Positions 16,550 to 25,684 of a DNA stretch of 64,000 bases are shown here, piece after piece. Source of the stretch: Rikenellaceae bacterium (GTDB lineage: Bacteria; Bacteroidota; Bacteroidia; Bacteroidales; Rikenellaceae); NCBI GenBank assembly GCA_015059735.1, contig SUZX01000004.1, positions 98,844 through 162,843 on the forward strand. The letters run 5' to 3'. Numbering within the stretch: position 1 is the first letter of the stretch; the number at the start of each line of letters is the position of its first letter. The position numbers and the translations under genes were made by a program. The notes beneath the pieces were generated by a model that was not told the DNA's origin, ran no database searches, and saw nothing but the letters and a program-made list of their open reading frames with translations.

Positions 16550-17263
16550 TTACTTTACCAACCCGAATCGGCGATCTCGACGGGCATACTCTTCTAATGC
16601 GCTGTCGAAATCCTTTTCGGTGAAATCGGGCCACAACACCTCCGGAAACCATAATTCGGTGTATGAAGCCTGCCATAGCAAAAAATTGCTCAATCGCTGC
16701 TCGCCACTGGTGCGGATAAGCAGATCGGGATCAGGATAATTGGCTGTGTCGAGAGCCGATGCAATCACTTGCTCGCAGATCTCGTTCGGTGCTAGATCTC
16801 CCGTTATTGCCCGAGTCGCCAATTCTCTTACAGCTCGCACTATCTCGTCTCGCGAGGAATAGTTGAGTGCCAAAATCAACGTCAATCGCTTTCCTTCGAC
16901 CGTTGCATTCTCTGCTTGTGCGAGGTGCTGTTGCACCTTTTCGGAAAAACGACTGCGGTCGCCGATCATGCGCAGGGCAATACCTTGACGCACCAATTCG
17001 GGAGTTTCGTTGACAACGCTCTGACAGAAAAGTTCCATCAACGCATCTACCTCCGGTTGAGGTCGTCCCCAATTTTCGGTCGAAAAGGCATATAACGTCA
17101 AATATTCGACCCCATGTCGGATAGCGGCACGCAATGCAGCACGCACAGGCTCCACACCGGCAGCGTGACCTTCGCTACGTTTTTTGCCGTGTAATGTAGC
17201 CCACCGACCGTTTCCATCCATGATGATGGCAACGTGGCGAGGTATGTGTGTTCGCTCACTCAT
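16550..17263 (-). CDS. uppS: Isoprenyl transferase (undecaprenyl diphosphate synthase)
   Basis: The 237-residue enzyme carries the cis-prenyltransferase motif VAIIMDGNGRWA, with the catalytic aspartate, near residue 15. YLTLYAFSTENWGRP and the C-terminal YPDPDLLIRTSGEQRLSNFLLWQ and TELWF follow. It joins isopentenyl units to make the C55 lipid carrier for peptidoglycan and O-antigen synthesis. The ATG at 17263 is favoured because the upstream TTG at 17278 lies inside the -7 box TATATTTG. That puts the transcript start within a few bases of the ATG. It lies 38 bases before bamA and 79 bases after nadK. Confidence 0.95.
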   Translation of the reverse strand: MSERTHIPRHVAIIMDGNGRWATLHGKKRSEGHAAGVEPVRAALRAAIRHGVEYLTLYAFSTENWGRPQPEVDALMELFCQSVVNETPELVRQGIALRMIGDRSRFSEKVQQHLAQAENATVEGKRLTLILALNYSSRDEIVRAVRELATRAITGDLAPNEICEQVIASALDTANYPDPDLLIRTSGEQRLSNFLLWQASYTELWFPEVLWPDFTEKDFDSALEEYARRDRRFGLVK

Positions 17264-17275
17264 GTTTATAGGGTG

Positions 17276-17283
17276 CAAATATA
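17276..17283 (-). promoter_or_regulatory. -7 box of the uppS-bamA operon
   Basis: TATATTTG on the minus strand ends 12 bases before the uppS ATG, so the mRNA would have almost no leader. No clear -33 TTG is seen. Confidence 0.55.
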
Positions 17284-17342
17284 GGCAATAAAAATGAAAA
17301 ACCGTTATTAAACAACCAACTTTACATCGTTTTGTGTGATAG

Positions 17343-18221
17343 TTAGCTACGAATATCCACCCCCCACATCATTTTATTCCGTAACGTGTCATAGAATGAA
17401 ATATTATGCGGGAGTGCCAAAAAAAACGCTTTTTCAGCCCGTTTGATCGTAAACGATGTCTCCGAAGCAACGGAATAGGTGCGATTATCGAGTGTGATGA
17501 AGGCATCGGCATGGCGGGAGTGGATGCGCATCGAGATTGTGGCCGAATCGGGAATAACAACCGGTCGCATGGTGAGGTTGTGGGGAGCCAACGGCGAAAT
17601 AATCAGACACGAACAAGAGGGCACCACCACAGGACCTCCGGCACTGAGCGAGTAGGCTGTCGAGCCGGTGGGCGTGGAGATGATCACCCCATCACCGTGA
17701 TAAGTGGCCACCATTTCGTTATCGACATAGGTTTCTACCGAGATCATGCCAGCACCATTGCGTTGTATCGAAAATTCGTTGAGAGCAAGCAGCGAACTCG
17801 GTCTTTGCGAAAATGTGCCGTCAATTTGAAGCATTGATCTCTGTTCGATGCGGATTTTGCCGGCAATCAGATCTCCGAAAATTTGATCAAGGCCATCGCT
17901 GGGGGCACTGGTAAGAAATCCCAAATGTCCCGCATTGATTCCCAGAATCGGAATGGCGGCGTTTCCGAGTCGATAGACTCCTTCAAGCAATGTCCCATCG
18001 CCGCCATAGCAGATCATGATGCTCCCTTCGGGTTGTGGCGGCACGAGTTGGCCATAGATTTTGTCGGCAGGGATCTCGATTCCTGCAAGTTCTTTGACCA
18101 ACTCGGCAAATTCCGTATTGATCATATAATCAAATCCGAAACGATCGATCGTTGCGAATAGTAATCGGAGTTCTCCGGATGTGTGAGCAAGCTGCCTGCG
18201 GGAAAAAAGTATGATTCTCAT
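17343..18221 (-). CDS. nadK: NAD kinase
   Basis: The 292-residue product has the NAD kinase motif CYGGDGTLLEG near residue 73, then PILGINAGHLGFLTS, and TYHGDGVIISTPTGSTAYSLSAGGP in the C-terminal substrate domain. It phosphorylates NAD to NADP in the cytoplasm. It is the first gene of a minus-strand run with uppS and bamA, and it is divergent from pdxJ. The intergenic region of about 100 bases holds a -7 box for nadK (18309-18316) that lies only 10 bases upstream of the pdxJ ATG. Confidence 0.95.
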   Translation of the reverse strand: MRIILFSRRQLAHTSGELRLLFATIDRFGFDYMINTEFAELVKELAGIEIPADKIYGQLVPPQPEGSIMICYGGDGTLLEGVYRLGNAAIPILGINAGHLGFLTSAPSDGLDQIFGDLIAGKIRIEQRSMLQIDGTFSQRPSSLLALNEFSIQRNGAGMISVETYVDNEMVATYHGDGVIISTPTGSTAYSLSAGGPVVVPSCSCLIISPLAPHNLTMRPVVIPDSATISMRIHSRHADAFITLDNRTYSVASETSFTIKRAEKAFFLALPHNISFYDTLRNKMMWGVDIRS

Positions 18222-18308
18222 CGGTATTTTCGGAAAAAAGCTATAACTTTACCACGTCAATTCGGGGTATCGGCTTTTACCCGATCCGCCCGAAAACATA
18301 TTTTAGTG

Positions 18309-18316
18309 CAAATATA
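18309..18316 (-). promoter_or_regulatory. -7 box of nadK
   Basis: TATATTTG on the minus strand lies about 87 bases before the nadK ATG and overlaps the region just upstream of pdxJ. A -33 TTG at the usual distance is not evident. Confidence 0.5.
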
Positions 18317-18325
18317 GGAATTTTT

Positions 18326-19042
18326 ATGACAAAACTAAGTGTAAACGTCAATAAGATCGCTGTGGTTCGCAATTCGCGTGGCGGCAACATGCCCGATGTG
18401 ATTCGTGCGGCCTGTGACATAGAACATTTCGGAGCCGAAGGTATCACCGTGCATCCGCGCCCCGATGCTCGCCATATCCGCTACGACGACGTGCGCGAAT
18501 TGAAGCGCGTATTGACCACCGAGTTGAACGTCGAAGGCAATCCGATCCCAAGTTTCGTGGATTTAGTCTTGGAAGTCGTCCCTGCGCAAGTCACATTGGT
18601 TCCCGATGCACACGACGCCATCACCTCAAATGCCGGTTGGAATACAGTAGCCCATCGTGAGTTCTTGACCGATGTTACGGCGCGTTTCCATGAAAAAGGC
18701 ATTCGAGTTTCGATCTTTGTTGATCCCGACCCCCAAATGGTTGCCGGAGCCAAAGCATGCGGTGCCGATCGGGTAGAACTCTATACCGAAGCTTATGCAC
18801 GCGAATATGTCGATGACCCAGCTGCGGCTTTGGCGCCGTATCTTGTAGCAGCCGAAGAGGCGCGTCGTCAAGGATTGGGACTCAATGCCGGACATGACCT
18901 TTCATTAGTCAATCTACGCTATTTTGCCGAGCAAATCGCGTGGACCGATGAGGTGTCGATTGGTCATGCATTGATTTGCGATGCGCTCTATTACGGACTT
19001 GAAAATACTGTACAACTATATAAAAGAGAACTTAAATTTTAA
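18326..19042 (+). CDS. pdxJ: Pyridoxine 5'-phosphate synthase
   Basis: The 238-residue TIM-barrel enzyme shows the PdxJ start LSVNVNKIAVVRNSRGG, then GITVHPRPDARHIR, VTLVPD and the C-terminal GLNAGHDLSLVNL with its conserved histidine. It condenses 3-amino-2-oxopropyl phosphate with deoxyxylulose 5-phosphate in the DXP-dependent route to vitamin B6. It is divergent from nadK and is followed after only 4 bases by a secreted SGNH hydrolase gene, so the two are probably co-transcribed even though their roles are unrelated. Confidence 0.95.
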   Translation: MTKLSVNVNKIAVVRNSRGGNMPDVIRAACDIEHFGAEGITVHPRPDARHIRYDDVRELKRVLTTELNVEGNPIPSFVDLVLEVVPAQVTLVPDAHDAITSNAGWNTVAHREFLTDVTARFHEKGIRVSIFVDPDPQMVAGAKACGADRVELYTEAYAREYVDDPAAALAPYLVAAEEARRQGLGLNAGHDLSLVNLRYFAEQIAWTDEVSIGHALICDALYYGLENTVQLYKRELKF

Positions 19043-19046
19043 GCAT

Positions 19047-19700
19047 ATGAAACGATTGATTTTGGCTGTTACCGTATTATTGATGTCTTCGGTAACGTTT
19101 GCACAAGGTACCTACCATTTCCAAAAAAAGACCTTGTTTGAGGTGCTGCCCATTCGTTCGAGTGATATCGTTTTTCTCGGCAACAGCATTACCGATGGTT
19201 GTGAGTGGAGCGAATTGTTCAACAATCCGAAAATCAAGAATCGTGGCATCAGTGCCGATCGCACGAAGTGGTTACTCAAACGTTTGGATCCCATTGTTAA
19301 AGGAAAACCGAAAAAACTCTTTTTGATGATCGGTATCAATGATTTGGCTGCCGATGTTGCTCCCGAAACCATTGTTGCCAATATCAAAAAGTTGCTCAAT
19401 CGTTTTGCTACCGAGTCACCCCGTACCAAAATCTATGTGCAAAGTATCCTACCTGTGAATGGTGTCGATATTAAATCGCGATTCAAGAAACATCGGACAC
19501 AAAACGAGCAGGTTGTCGCAACTAACAAGATGCTCCGTACACTTTGTGAGGGACGAAAAAATGTCCTTTATATCGATCTTTTTCCCGCATTGGCCGATGC
19601 CAACGGACGTCTTGATAAACGCTATACCAACGATGGACTGCATCTGATGGGTGCCGGCTATGTGGCTTGGAAAAAAGCGATCGAAAAATATGTAAAATAG
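19047..19700 (+). CDS. Secreted SGNH/GDSL-type hydrolase
   Basis: The 217-residue protein has a signal peptide ([20 protein letters not shown]). The SGNH blocks follow: FLGNSITDG with the nucleophile serine, a glycine in NRGISADR, the asparagine block LMIGINDLA and the C-terminal [11 protein letters not shown] with the catalytic Asp/His pair. It is an esterase of the lipase-GDSL type acting in the periplasm or outside; carbohydrate acetyl groups are a common substrate for this branch but nothing here proves it. The ATG at 19047 begins the signal peptide. A CCA-adding enzyme gene follows directly. Confidence 0.85.
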   Translation: MKRLILAVTVLLMSSVTFAQGTYHFQKKTLFEVLPIRSSDIVFLGNSITDGCEWSELFNNPKIKNRGISADRTKWLLKRLDPIVKGKPKKLFLMIGINDLAADVAPETIVANIKKLLNRFATESPRTKIYVQSILPVNGVDIKSRFKKHRTQNEQVVATNKMLRTLCEGRKNVLYIDLFPALADANGRLDKRYTNDGLHLMGAGYVAWKKAIEKYVK

Positions 19701-19702
19701 CC

Positions 19703-21097
19703 GTGCCGCTCTCCGATTCCGTTTTTCACCGTATCTCGCGAATTGCTGCCGAACAGGGCGTCGAGGCCTATGTTGTCGGTGGCTACGTCCGTGATCATTA
19801 TCTGCGCCGGCCTTCGACCGATATCGATGTTGTGGTTGTCGGCAACGGAATCGCATTGGCCGAGGCATTGGCGCGTGAGTTGCATACCAAGCTCTCGGTT
19901 TTCAAAACTTTCGGCACCGCGATGCTGCGTTCGCATGGCGTGGAAATAGAGTTTGTCGGAGCACGAAAAGAGTCTTATACCCACGATTCACGCAAACCGC
20001 AGGTCGAGGCTGGCACACTCGAAGACGATCAGTTGCGTCGCGACTTTACGATCAATGCGTTGGCGTGGTCGCTCGATGCCGACCGTTTCGGCGAGCTTGT
20101 CGATCCGTTCGATGGAATGTACGATTTAGAGGAGGGAATCATCCGCACCCCTTGCGATCCGGATGTCACCTTCTCCGATGATCCCTTGCGGATGATGCGA
20201 GCGGTGCGCTTTGCTACACAACTCGGCTTTACGATCGAGGAACAAACATTCGACGCCATTGCTCGTAATGCCGAGCGGATCAAAATTGTATCGCGTGAGC
20301 GTATCGCTGTGGAACTCAATAAAATCGTTCTTTCGCCTGTCCCCTCAATCGGTTTTGAATTGTTGGAACTTACCGGACTGTTGGCATTGATCTTTCCGGA
20401 GATGCACGCCCTAAAAGGGGTCGAACGTCGGGGTAAGCATGCTCATAAGGATAATTTTATCCATACACTCAAAGTTCTCGACAACGTGGCACGTCGCTCC
20501 GACGATCTCTGGTTACGATGGGCTGCTGTGTTGCACGATATAGCCAAGCCACTGACCAAAGCCTACGACCCACGTGTGGGGTGGACTTTTCACGGACATG
20601 AAACCCTCGGGTCGAAGATGGTGCCGGCGATCTTTCGACGACTGAAACTGCCGCTCAACGAGCATATGAAATTTGTCCAAAAGATGGTCTTCCTCCATCT
20701 GCGTCCGATCATTCTCTCCAAGGACTTGGTGACCGACTCGGCTGTGCGACGTCTGTTATTCGAAGCCGGCGATGACGTGGAGTCGCTGATGACGCTCTGT
20801 GAGGCGGATATCACTTCGGGAATCGATGCCAAAGTACAACGTTACTTGGCCAATTTCGAATTGGTGCGCCGTAAAATGAAAGATTTGGAGGAGCGCGATC
20901 GTGTGCGCAATTTCCAACCACCGATTACAGGCGAGATCATCATGCAAACCTATGGAATCGGCCCGTGCAGAGTGATCGGCGATATCAAAGAGGCTATCAA
21001 AAATGCCATCCTCGATGGCGAAATCCCGAATGAATACGAGGCAGCCCATGCCCTTATGGAACGCTTGGCGGCCGAACGAGGGCTTGTCAAAGCGTAG
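19703..21097 (+). CDS. cca: CCA-adding tRNA nucleotidyltransferase with HD domain
   Basis: The roughly 464-residue protein has a class II nucleotidyltransferase head: [11 protein letters not shown], then the metal-binding [23 protein letters not shown] and [17 protein letters not shown] follow. An HD-type phosphohydrolase domain comes next ([17 protein letters not shown]). It adds or repairs the CCA end of tRNAs, which fits the tRNA genes here lacking encoded CCA. The start is uncertain: GTG at 19703, just after the previous stop, is preferred, and TTG at 19667 would overlap the upstream gene by 34 bases. A terminator follows about 80 bases past the stop codon. Confidence 0.9.
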   Translation: MPLSDSVFHRISRIAAEQGVEAYVVGGYVRDHYLRRPSTDIDVVVVGNGIALAEALARELHTKLSVFKTFGTAMLRSHGVEIEFVGARKESYTHDSRKPQVEAGTLEDDQLRRDFTINALAWSLDADRFGELVDPFDGMYDLEEGIIRTPCDPDVTFSDDPLRMMRAVRFATQLGFTIEEQTFDAIARNAERIKIVSRERIAVELNKIVLSPVPSIGFELLELTGLLALIFPEMHALKGVERRGKHAHKDNFIHTLKVLDNVARRSDDLWLRWAAVLHDIAKPLTKAYDPRVGWTFHGHETLGSKMVPAIFRRLKLPLNEHMKFVQKMVFLHLRPIILSKDLVTDSAVRRLLFEAGDDVESLMTLCEADITSGIDAKVQRYLANFELVRRKMKDLEERDRVRNFQPPITGEIIMQTYGIGPCRVIGDIKEAIKNAILDGEIPNEYEAAHALMERLAAERGLVKA

Positions 21098-21176
21098 TTT
21101 TTCATGTCGAGGGAAGCACTTCCCACTATTCCTCCTGCATTACTCTTGGTTGCTGTCAACGCTGTATGATAACAAT

Positions 21177-21208
21177 AAAATCTCCCGTAGGCACCTACGG
21201 GAGATTTT
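21177..21208. terminator. Bidirectional terminator between cca and DUF4302 gene
   Basis: A perfect stem (AAAATCTCCCGTAG and its complement) with the 4-base loop GCAC, A-rich on the left and T-rich on the right, lies between convergent genes. Confidence 0.9.
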
Positions 21209-21251
21209 CCATCATAACAGATCAATTAATTTGATCCGGAAACGCATTTCA

Positions 21252-23030
21252 TTAATTTGCGGGATCGGGATGAACCGTATTACCATCAGCATCAACCAGC
21301 TGCGTCATGGTGTACGGACCTATAAAGAAATCCTTCTGGGTATAACCCGCAGCCGTATTCAGATAGTATGAAGAAGTCGTTCCCGCGCGAGATTCGTAGA
21401 ACTCCAACATCGTAATAGTAAATAGCACACCCGAAGAGAGTTTACCATCACGACCAACTATTTTCGCTTTACCGTTCTCTTCGGCACTATAAGTTGCCGC
21501 AAGGTTCTTGGCATTGGAGGAACTCAAAAGACCAAAGCCGGTACCGGTTTCACGGTTGACATAACGGTTTCTAAGATTGAGCCATCCGTTAGGAGTACGA
21601 CAATCTTTCAGTTCTTGTTGTGTTAGATAGAATCCTTTTTCATCACAAGTGGCAACGATATCAACCCGATTTGCATAAGTCGTATATCCCCAACCGCGAA
21701 TCTTATATTTCGCACCGATCTCTTCGGGCTTGATCGTAATGTAGAAAGTAAAGGATTTATTACTTACCTCGGAAGAAGTACTTGTTACAGCCCACTTACC
21801 TAACCACTTCTTGTACCAATCGGGCGTATCTGCGGGCAGTAACGACGAATCAACCGAGAACGGGAGCGATGTGACAGATGTCGTGGAAACAAACGCTCCA
21901 TTCTGAATAGCAACACCGAAGACAATCGCAACACTTTCGTCGTAGAAGCTCGGCGATGTTACCGTATAGGACGAACTACCCTTGTAGAGGAGCGATTGTG
22001 CAATTACTTCGGGATCATCACCCGAGCCAAGACTTGTGTTGAGTGTTGTCACCAAGTTGCGCAACAGATCCTTCTCGCGAACAGCTTCAAACTCCGATTT
22101 CAACATCGAAGTGATGTAGAAGTACTCCGTGTCAATAGAGGGCGTAACCGAAACAATAACACTGTTAAACGTACGTGTCTCTGCCGGAACCGTTACCGTG
22201 AAGACGTTGTCGGACTTGATAGGTTTCGGTGTCATGATCTTGAAATCAGCACCGTTGACCTCTGCAAAATAGTATTCGTCAACCAAGCGGAAATCTTGCG
22301 CCGTAATACCATTGATCGTGATCGGCTTGTAGAAACTGATACCCTCTTTGGTATAGATATACGGAGCATAGATTGTCGTCGAAGCGTCGAGATCGACCGT
22401 AAAACGACGGCTAACAAGTTTGGTGGGATACTCCACGCCTCCAACTGTGAAGGTATAAGAGCCGAAAACCATATCCTGAGCATTGAGCTTGTAGGTGTCG
22501 AGCTCGGATGCCCAAACAATATCCTCATCTACGGGAGTAAGGATATAGGTGTTGCCCGAGATGATACCACGCAGACGTACCTCTTGCGGAGTAGCACTTA
22601 CCACGGTAAACTTATAGTCACCCTCCATACCTTTGTGCGTTGAGCCAATACCATCGGGGTTGCGGGGATGTACAAAGTAGTTGATCACCGAGTTCTTGGT
22701 GTCGAAATTGAGTGTAACACCCAGATCCTCGCCCATGGAGTAAAGACTCGTTTCGGCTGTGGCTGTGTCTTGTTCGGTTTCCGATGCAATGGTAACTTTT
22801 CCATCGGCGAACTTGAAAAATACGTTATATCCACCAAATTCCTGCGTAGGAGAGGGGAAGTAACGAACATGCCATCCGTTTACTGCACCTTCAAGAACGG
22901 CCTTGGCCTCGACTTTGGCAGCTTCGATACGCTCGGAAGCCGATTTGTCGAAGAGGTCTTCTTCGTCAAACAGACAGGAAGAGAGTAAAACGGGAAGAGC
23001 GAAAAGCAGTATGATTTTGAACTTTTTCAT
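21252..23030 (-). CDS. DUF4302-family surface lipoprotein
   Basis: The 592-residue protein begins with a lipoprotein signal (MKKFKIILLFALPVLLSSC, lipid Cys19). The acidic stretch FDEEDLFD directly after it resembles the Bacteroidota surface-export signal. The next part (ERIEAAK...NGWHVRYFP...GGYNVFFKFADGKVTIASE) is typical of DUF4302, a family of unknown function usually found in SusCD loci. The rest is beta-rich with no recognised catalytic motif. It is the last gene of the susC-susD-metallopeptidase operon, 29 bases after the peptidase gene. It may bind the imported ligand at the cell surface, but that is inference. Confidence 0.78.
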   Translation of the reverse strand: MKKFKIILLFALPVLLSSCLFDEEDLFDKSASERIEAAKVEAKAVLEGAVNGWHVRYFPSPTQEFGGYNVFFKFADGKVTIASETEQDTATAETSLYSMGEDLGVTLNFDTKNSVINYFVHPRNPDGIGSTHKGMEGDYKFTVVSATPQEVRLRGIISGNTYILTPVDEDIVWASELDTYKLNAQDMVFGSYTFTVGGVEYPTKLVSRRFTVDLDASTTIYAPYIYTKEGISFYKPITINGITAQDFRLVDEYYFAEVNGADFKIMTPKPIKSDNVFTVTVPAETRTFNSVIVSVTPSIDTEYFYITSMLKSEFEAVREKDLLRNLVTTLNTSLGSGDDPEVIAQSLLYKGSSSYTVTSPSFYDESVAIVFGVAIQNGAFVSTTSVTSLPFSVDSSLLPADTPDWYKKWLGKWAVTSTSSEVSNKSFTFYITIKPEEIGAKYKIRGWGYTTYANRVDIVATCDEKGFYLTQQELKDCRTPNGWLNLRNRYVNRETGTGFGLLSSSNAKNLAATYSAEENGKAKIVGRDGKLSSGVLFTITMLEFYESRAGTTSSYYLNTAAGYTQKDFFIGPYTMTQLVDADGNTVHPDPAN

Positions 23031-23059
23031 ATTCGGTCTCGTTTTAGATGTTTTCAGAA

Positions 23060-23956
23060 TTATTCGGCCTCAATAGTTAAGTCAGAGAAGTTGAGGTGGG
23101 GAGCTTCGGAAGCACGGCGCAATATAACTGCACGCATGTCGTCGAGGTTGATGTTCCAACTATTCTCCATATAACTCTTGACGATCGTGAGTTTGCTCTC
23201 AATGATCTCTCTTCCGGAAGTACCAGCGGTGACCATCTTCTCCTCCCACTCTTCGGCAGTGCGGGTGACGTAGATCGAAACGATCTCTACGAAATCCTCA
23301 CCGGCAGAGTTTGATGCATAGGCGGTAATGAAACCATCTTTGAGAGACGAGGTGTCATCGTAAACATCGAAACAATCGTCTTGCACATACTTGTCACCCG
23401 AAATCTTGGGGAAATCGGTCGAATAAGGTTTCGTCTGGTTGAGAATGTGACCAAACTCGTGGTGGATCGTCTTGAAATAAGCAGTTTTGGAGTTAACGGT
23501 GCTTGTGTTCAGGTTGTCAAGATTATAGAGTGTAATCTTTGCACCTGCCTCAGCCGTACCTAATACCACCGAACCATTGGTCTTGTATGCGTAGGATCCT
23601 ACAAGGCAGAGAACCTTCGGGAAGTAGGCTTTGATAAACTCGCAGCTACCGGTGAGTTCATCGTAAACCTCCAAACACATGTGACGCACCAATTTGGCCA
23701 TAGCCACCGATTTCTCGTAGCTGGCGGGAGTAAGGTAATACTCCATACTCGATTCGATATCCTCGAAGCGATATTTGAACTGAATATTGTATGGCAGCAT
23801 GTAGTAATGCTGAAGCCAGCGGTCAAGGTCATTCTCTTCGGTAGTTGTTTCACGAATCACACTGGTTGCAGAGAGATCGTCATCATTCGAACAAGCTGTA
23901 AAGAGAACAGATGCCAACAAAATGGGGCATAATAAATATATCAGCTTCTTTTTCAT
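23060..23956 (-). CDS. Lipoprotein zinc metallopeptidase of a SusCD locus
   Basis: The 298-residue protein has a lipoprotein signal ending VLFTAC, followed by SNDDD, a textbook Bacteroidota surface-export signal. The catalytic motif TIHHEFGHIL (HExxH) lies near residue 164; a later GEDFVEIVSIYV segment may give the third zinc ligand. The layout fits the putative zinc-binding metallopeptidase family often paired with SusD. It probably cuts a protein or peptide at the cell surface for import by the neighbouring SusCD pair. ATGs exist at 23965 and 23956; the latter begins the basic signal peptide start MKKK and is preferred. It is flanked tightly by susD and the DUF4302 gene. Confidence 0.83.
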   Translation of the reverse strand: MKKKLIYLLCPILLASVLFTACSNDDDLSATSVIRETTTEENDLDRWLQHYYMLPYNIQFKYRFEDIESSMEYYLTPASYEKSVAMAKLVRHMCLEVYDELTGSCEFIKAYFPKVLCLVGSYAYKTNGSVVLGTAEAGAKITLYNLDNLNTSTVNSKTAYFKTIHHEFGHILNQTKPYSTDFPKISGDKYVQDDCFDVYDDTSSLKDGFITAYASNSAGEDFVEIVSIYVTRTAEEWEEKMVTAGTSGREIIESKLTIVKSYMENSWNINLDDMRAVILRRASEAPHLNFSDLTIEAE

Positions 23957-23968
23957 AGAATACATGTT

Positions 23969-25660
23969 TTAGTTTCTCGGATTGGGAGTAAGACCTGCAA
24001 AGATGACATCCGACGGGAGTTGCAGAGCACGACGCGGGTCGGCAATACCGCTCTCATCGCTGATTTTGTCGGTAATTTGCAGAATTGTTTTATCGTCTTG
24101 ATCCAGCAAGTAGCGATAGACCGTGATACCGAAACGACGGGTATCAAACCAACGCATACCTTCGTGCAGGAACTGATAGCGACGTGCGAAAATCAACGTG
24201 TGGAGCAAAGCTTTCTGCTCATTGGTATCGTCGAGTGCATCGATCTCTGCATAAGGAGCAGCGTAGAGACGCTTTTTAGGCGTAAGAGTTTGTGGGGATG
24301 TGCTGGAAGTTTTACCTACATAAGGCTCGGAGTAACCCGTATGGCTGAGCCAATTAACCAGCGACTCTTTGGTCATGTTCGAAGTGTTCGAAGTAAAGAG
24401 ATTTCCAGCCCAAAGATTCAGGTAGCGCAAAGCCTCGTCTCCGCAAGTGGGATCTTCGCTCATCTTCATGATATTAGCCTCTACGTAGTTCAAGATGGCC
24501 TCCTCTACGGAGAAGAGTACACTGACTGCCTTCGAAAAACCGGTACCGGCTACCGGATCGGTATATTGGAAGATGTACCATGTGCGCGGCAAGAGGTATT
24601 TACGGGAAGAAGATAATACAACGCGGTTTACCTTGAATGAGGGCGAGCCCCAAGGTGCACCATTGGCGAAATATTTCAAAGTTCCGTCTGCCTGCTCGAT
24701 CGGGTCTATTTTCTGTGAGGCAAACGTTTCATAAGTTCCTATTATCTCACCGTGTCCATAGCGGCCGGCTGTGGAGTAGCGACCGAATACGGTACCTGCC
24801 GCCGAAGTCGCTGCCTGCACGAGGAAGTTAGCTGCACTGGCTGAGTTTACATACTCTTGATGGCGAGGTGTTCCGTCGGGGATAGCGGCGATAGCATCGT
24901 AATCACGCAGTGTCAGGTTGTCGGTCATCGCTTTCTTTGCATACTCGATAGCTTTGTCCCAATTGTGCATAAAGAGGTAGTAGCGCGATGCAAAACAGCA
25001 GGCTGCTTTGTAGTTGAAGTGGTATTTGGGTACCTTATAGAGGTTATCGTTGATCAAAGGAATACCCTCCTCGATATCCTTACCGATCTTCTCATATACC
25101 TCTCGCAGTGTACCACGTTGGTATTTGGGATTGAGGTCGGTCTCTGCATGATCCATATAGGGAATACCCAAATAATTGTCAGCCGTAGCCTCATTATAAG
25201 GCATGCAGAAGAGGTTTGCCAAGATAAAGTGCGAGTATGCACGGCACAACAGCGCCTCACCCTTGCTGGCTTTGAGTTGCTCGGTTACAGGACCGCCCAA
25301 ATCGTTGATCGCCGAGAGAGCTTGGTTGGCCTCCGCGATGTTGGAGTAGTTAGAACTCCAAACGTTTCCCGGGGAGTCGTTGTTGCTGGCAACATCTTCT
25401 GCCCACTCGTAGACATCCTTATAGAATTGGTTATAATTCATGTGGCTACCATGGTCACACGCGTTATCCGAAGACAACTCCGCCAATATTTGATAGCTAC
25501 CGGCTCCTGTGGTATAGGCGGAGATCAAGATAGATGCGACTTTCTCTTCGGAATCCAACGTCGTACGCAAATCGGGATTTTGATCCAAGAAATCGCTACA
25601 CGAAGCAAATGTCAAAAGAGCTGTCGCAAGACCTAATAAATATTTAATAAATTCTTTCAT
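23969..25660 (-). CDS. SusD/RagB-family nutrient-binding lipoprotein
   Basis: The 563-residue protein has a lipoprotein signal (LLTFASC, lipid Cys near 21), then SDFLDQNPD, the usual SusD start. Helical TPR-like parts follow, with GEALLCRAYSHFILANLFCMPYN (quoted for its RAYSHF-type signature) and the C-terminal FARRYQFLHEGMRWFDTRRFG, both hallmarks of the family. SusD lids sit on the SusC barrel and capture the ligand outside the cell. The gene lies 24 bases after susC and 12 bases before the metallopeptidase gene, so the four genes form one operon. Its ligand is unknown; the peptidase neighbour favours peptides over glycans. Confidence 0.93.
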   Translation of the reverse strand: MKEFIKYLLGLATALLTFASCSDFLDQNPDLRTTLDSEEKVASILISAYTTGAGSYQILAELSSDNACDHGSHMNYNQFYKDVYEWAEDVASNNDSPGNVWSSNYSNIAEANQALSAINDLGGPVTEQLKASKGEALLCRAYSHFILANLFCMPYNEATADNYLGIPYMDHAETDLNPKYQRGTLREVYEKIGKDIEEGIPLINDNLYKVPKYHFNYKAACCFASRYYLFMHNWDKAIEYAKKAMTDNLTLRDYDAIAAIPDGTPRHQEYVNSASAANFLVQAATSAAGTVFGRYSTAGRYGHGEIIGTYETFASQKIDPIEQADGTLKYFANGAPWGSPSFKVNRVVLSSSRKYLLPRTWYIFQYTDPVAGTGFSKAVSVLFSVEEAILNYVEANIMKMSEDPTCGDEALRYLNLWAGNLFTSNTSNMTKESLVNWLSHTGYSEPYVGKTSSTSPQTLTPKKRLYAAPYAEIDALDDTNEQKALLHTLIFARRYQFLHEGMRWFDTRRFGITVYRYLLDQDDKTILQITDKISDESGIADPRRALQLPSDVIFAGLTPNPRN

Positions 25661-25684
25661 ATCAAATTAGTTTTACGTTACGGA

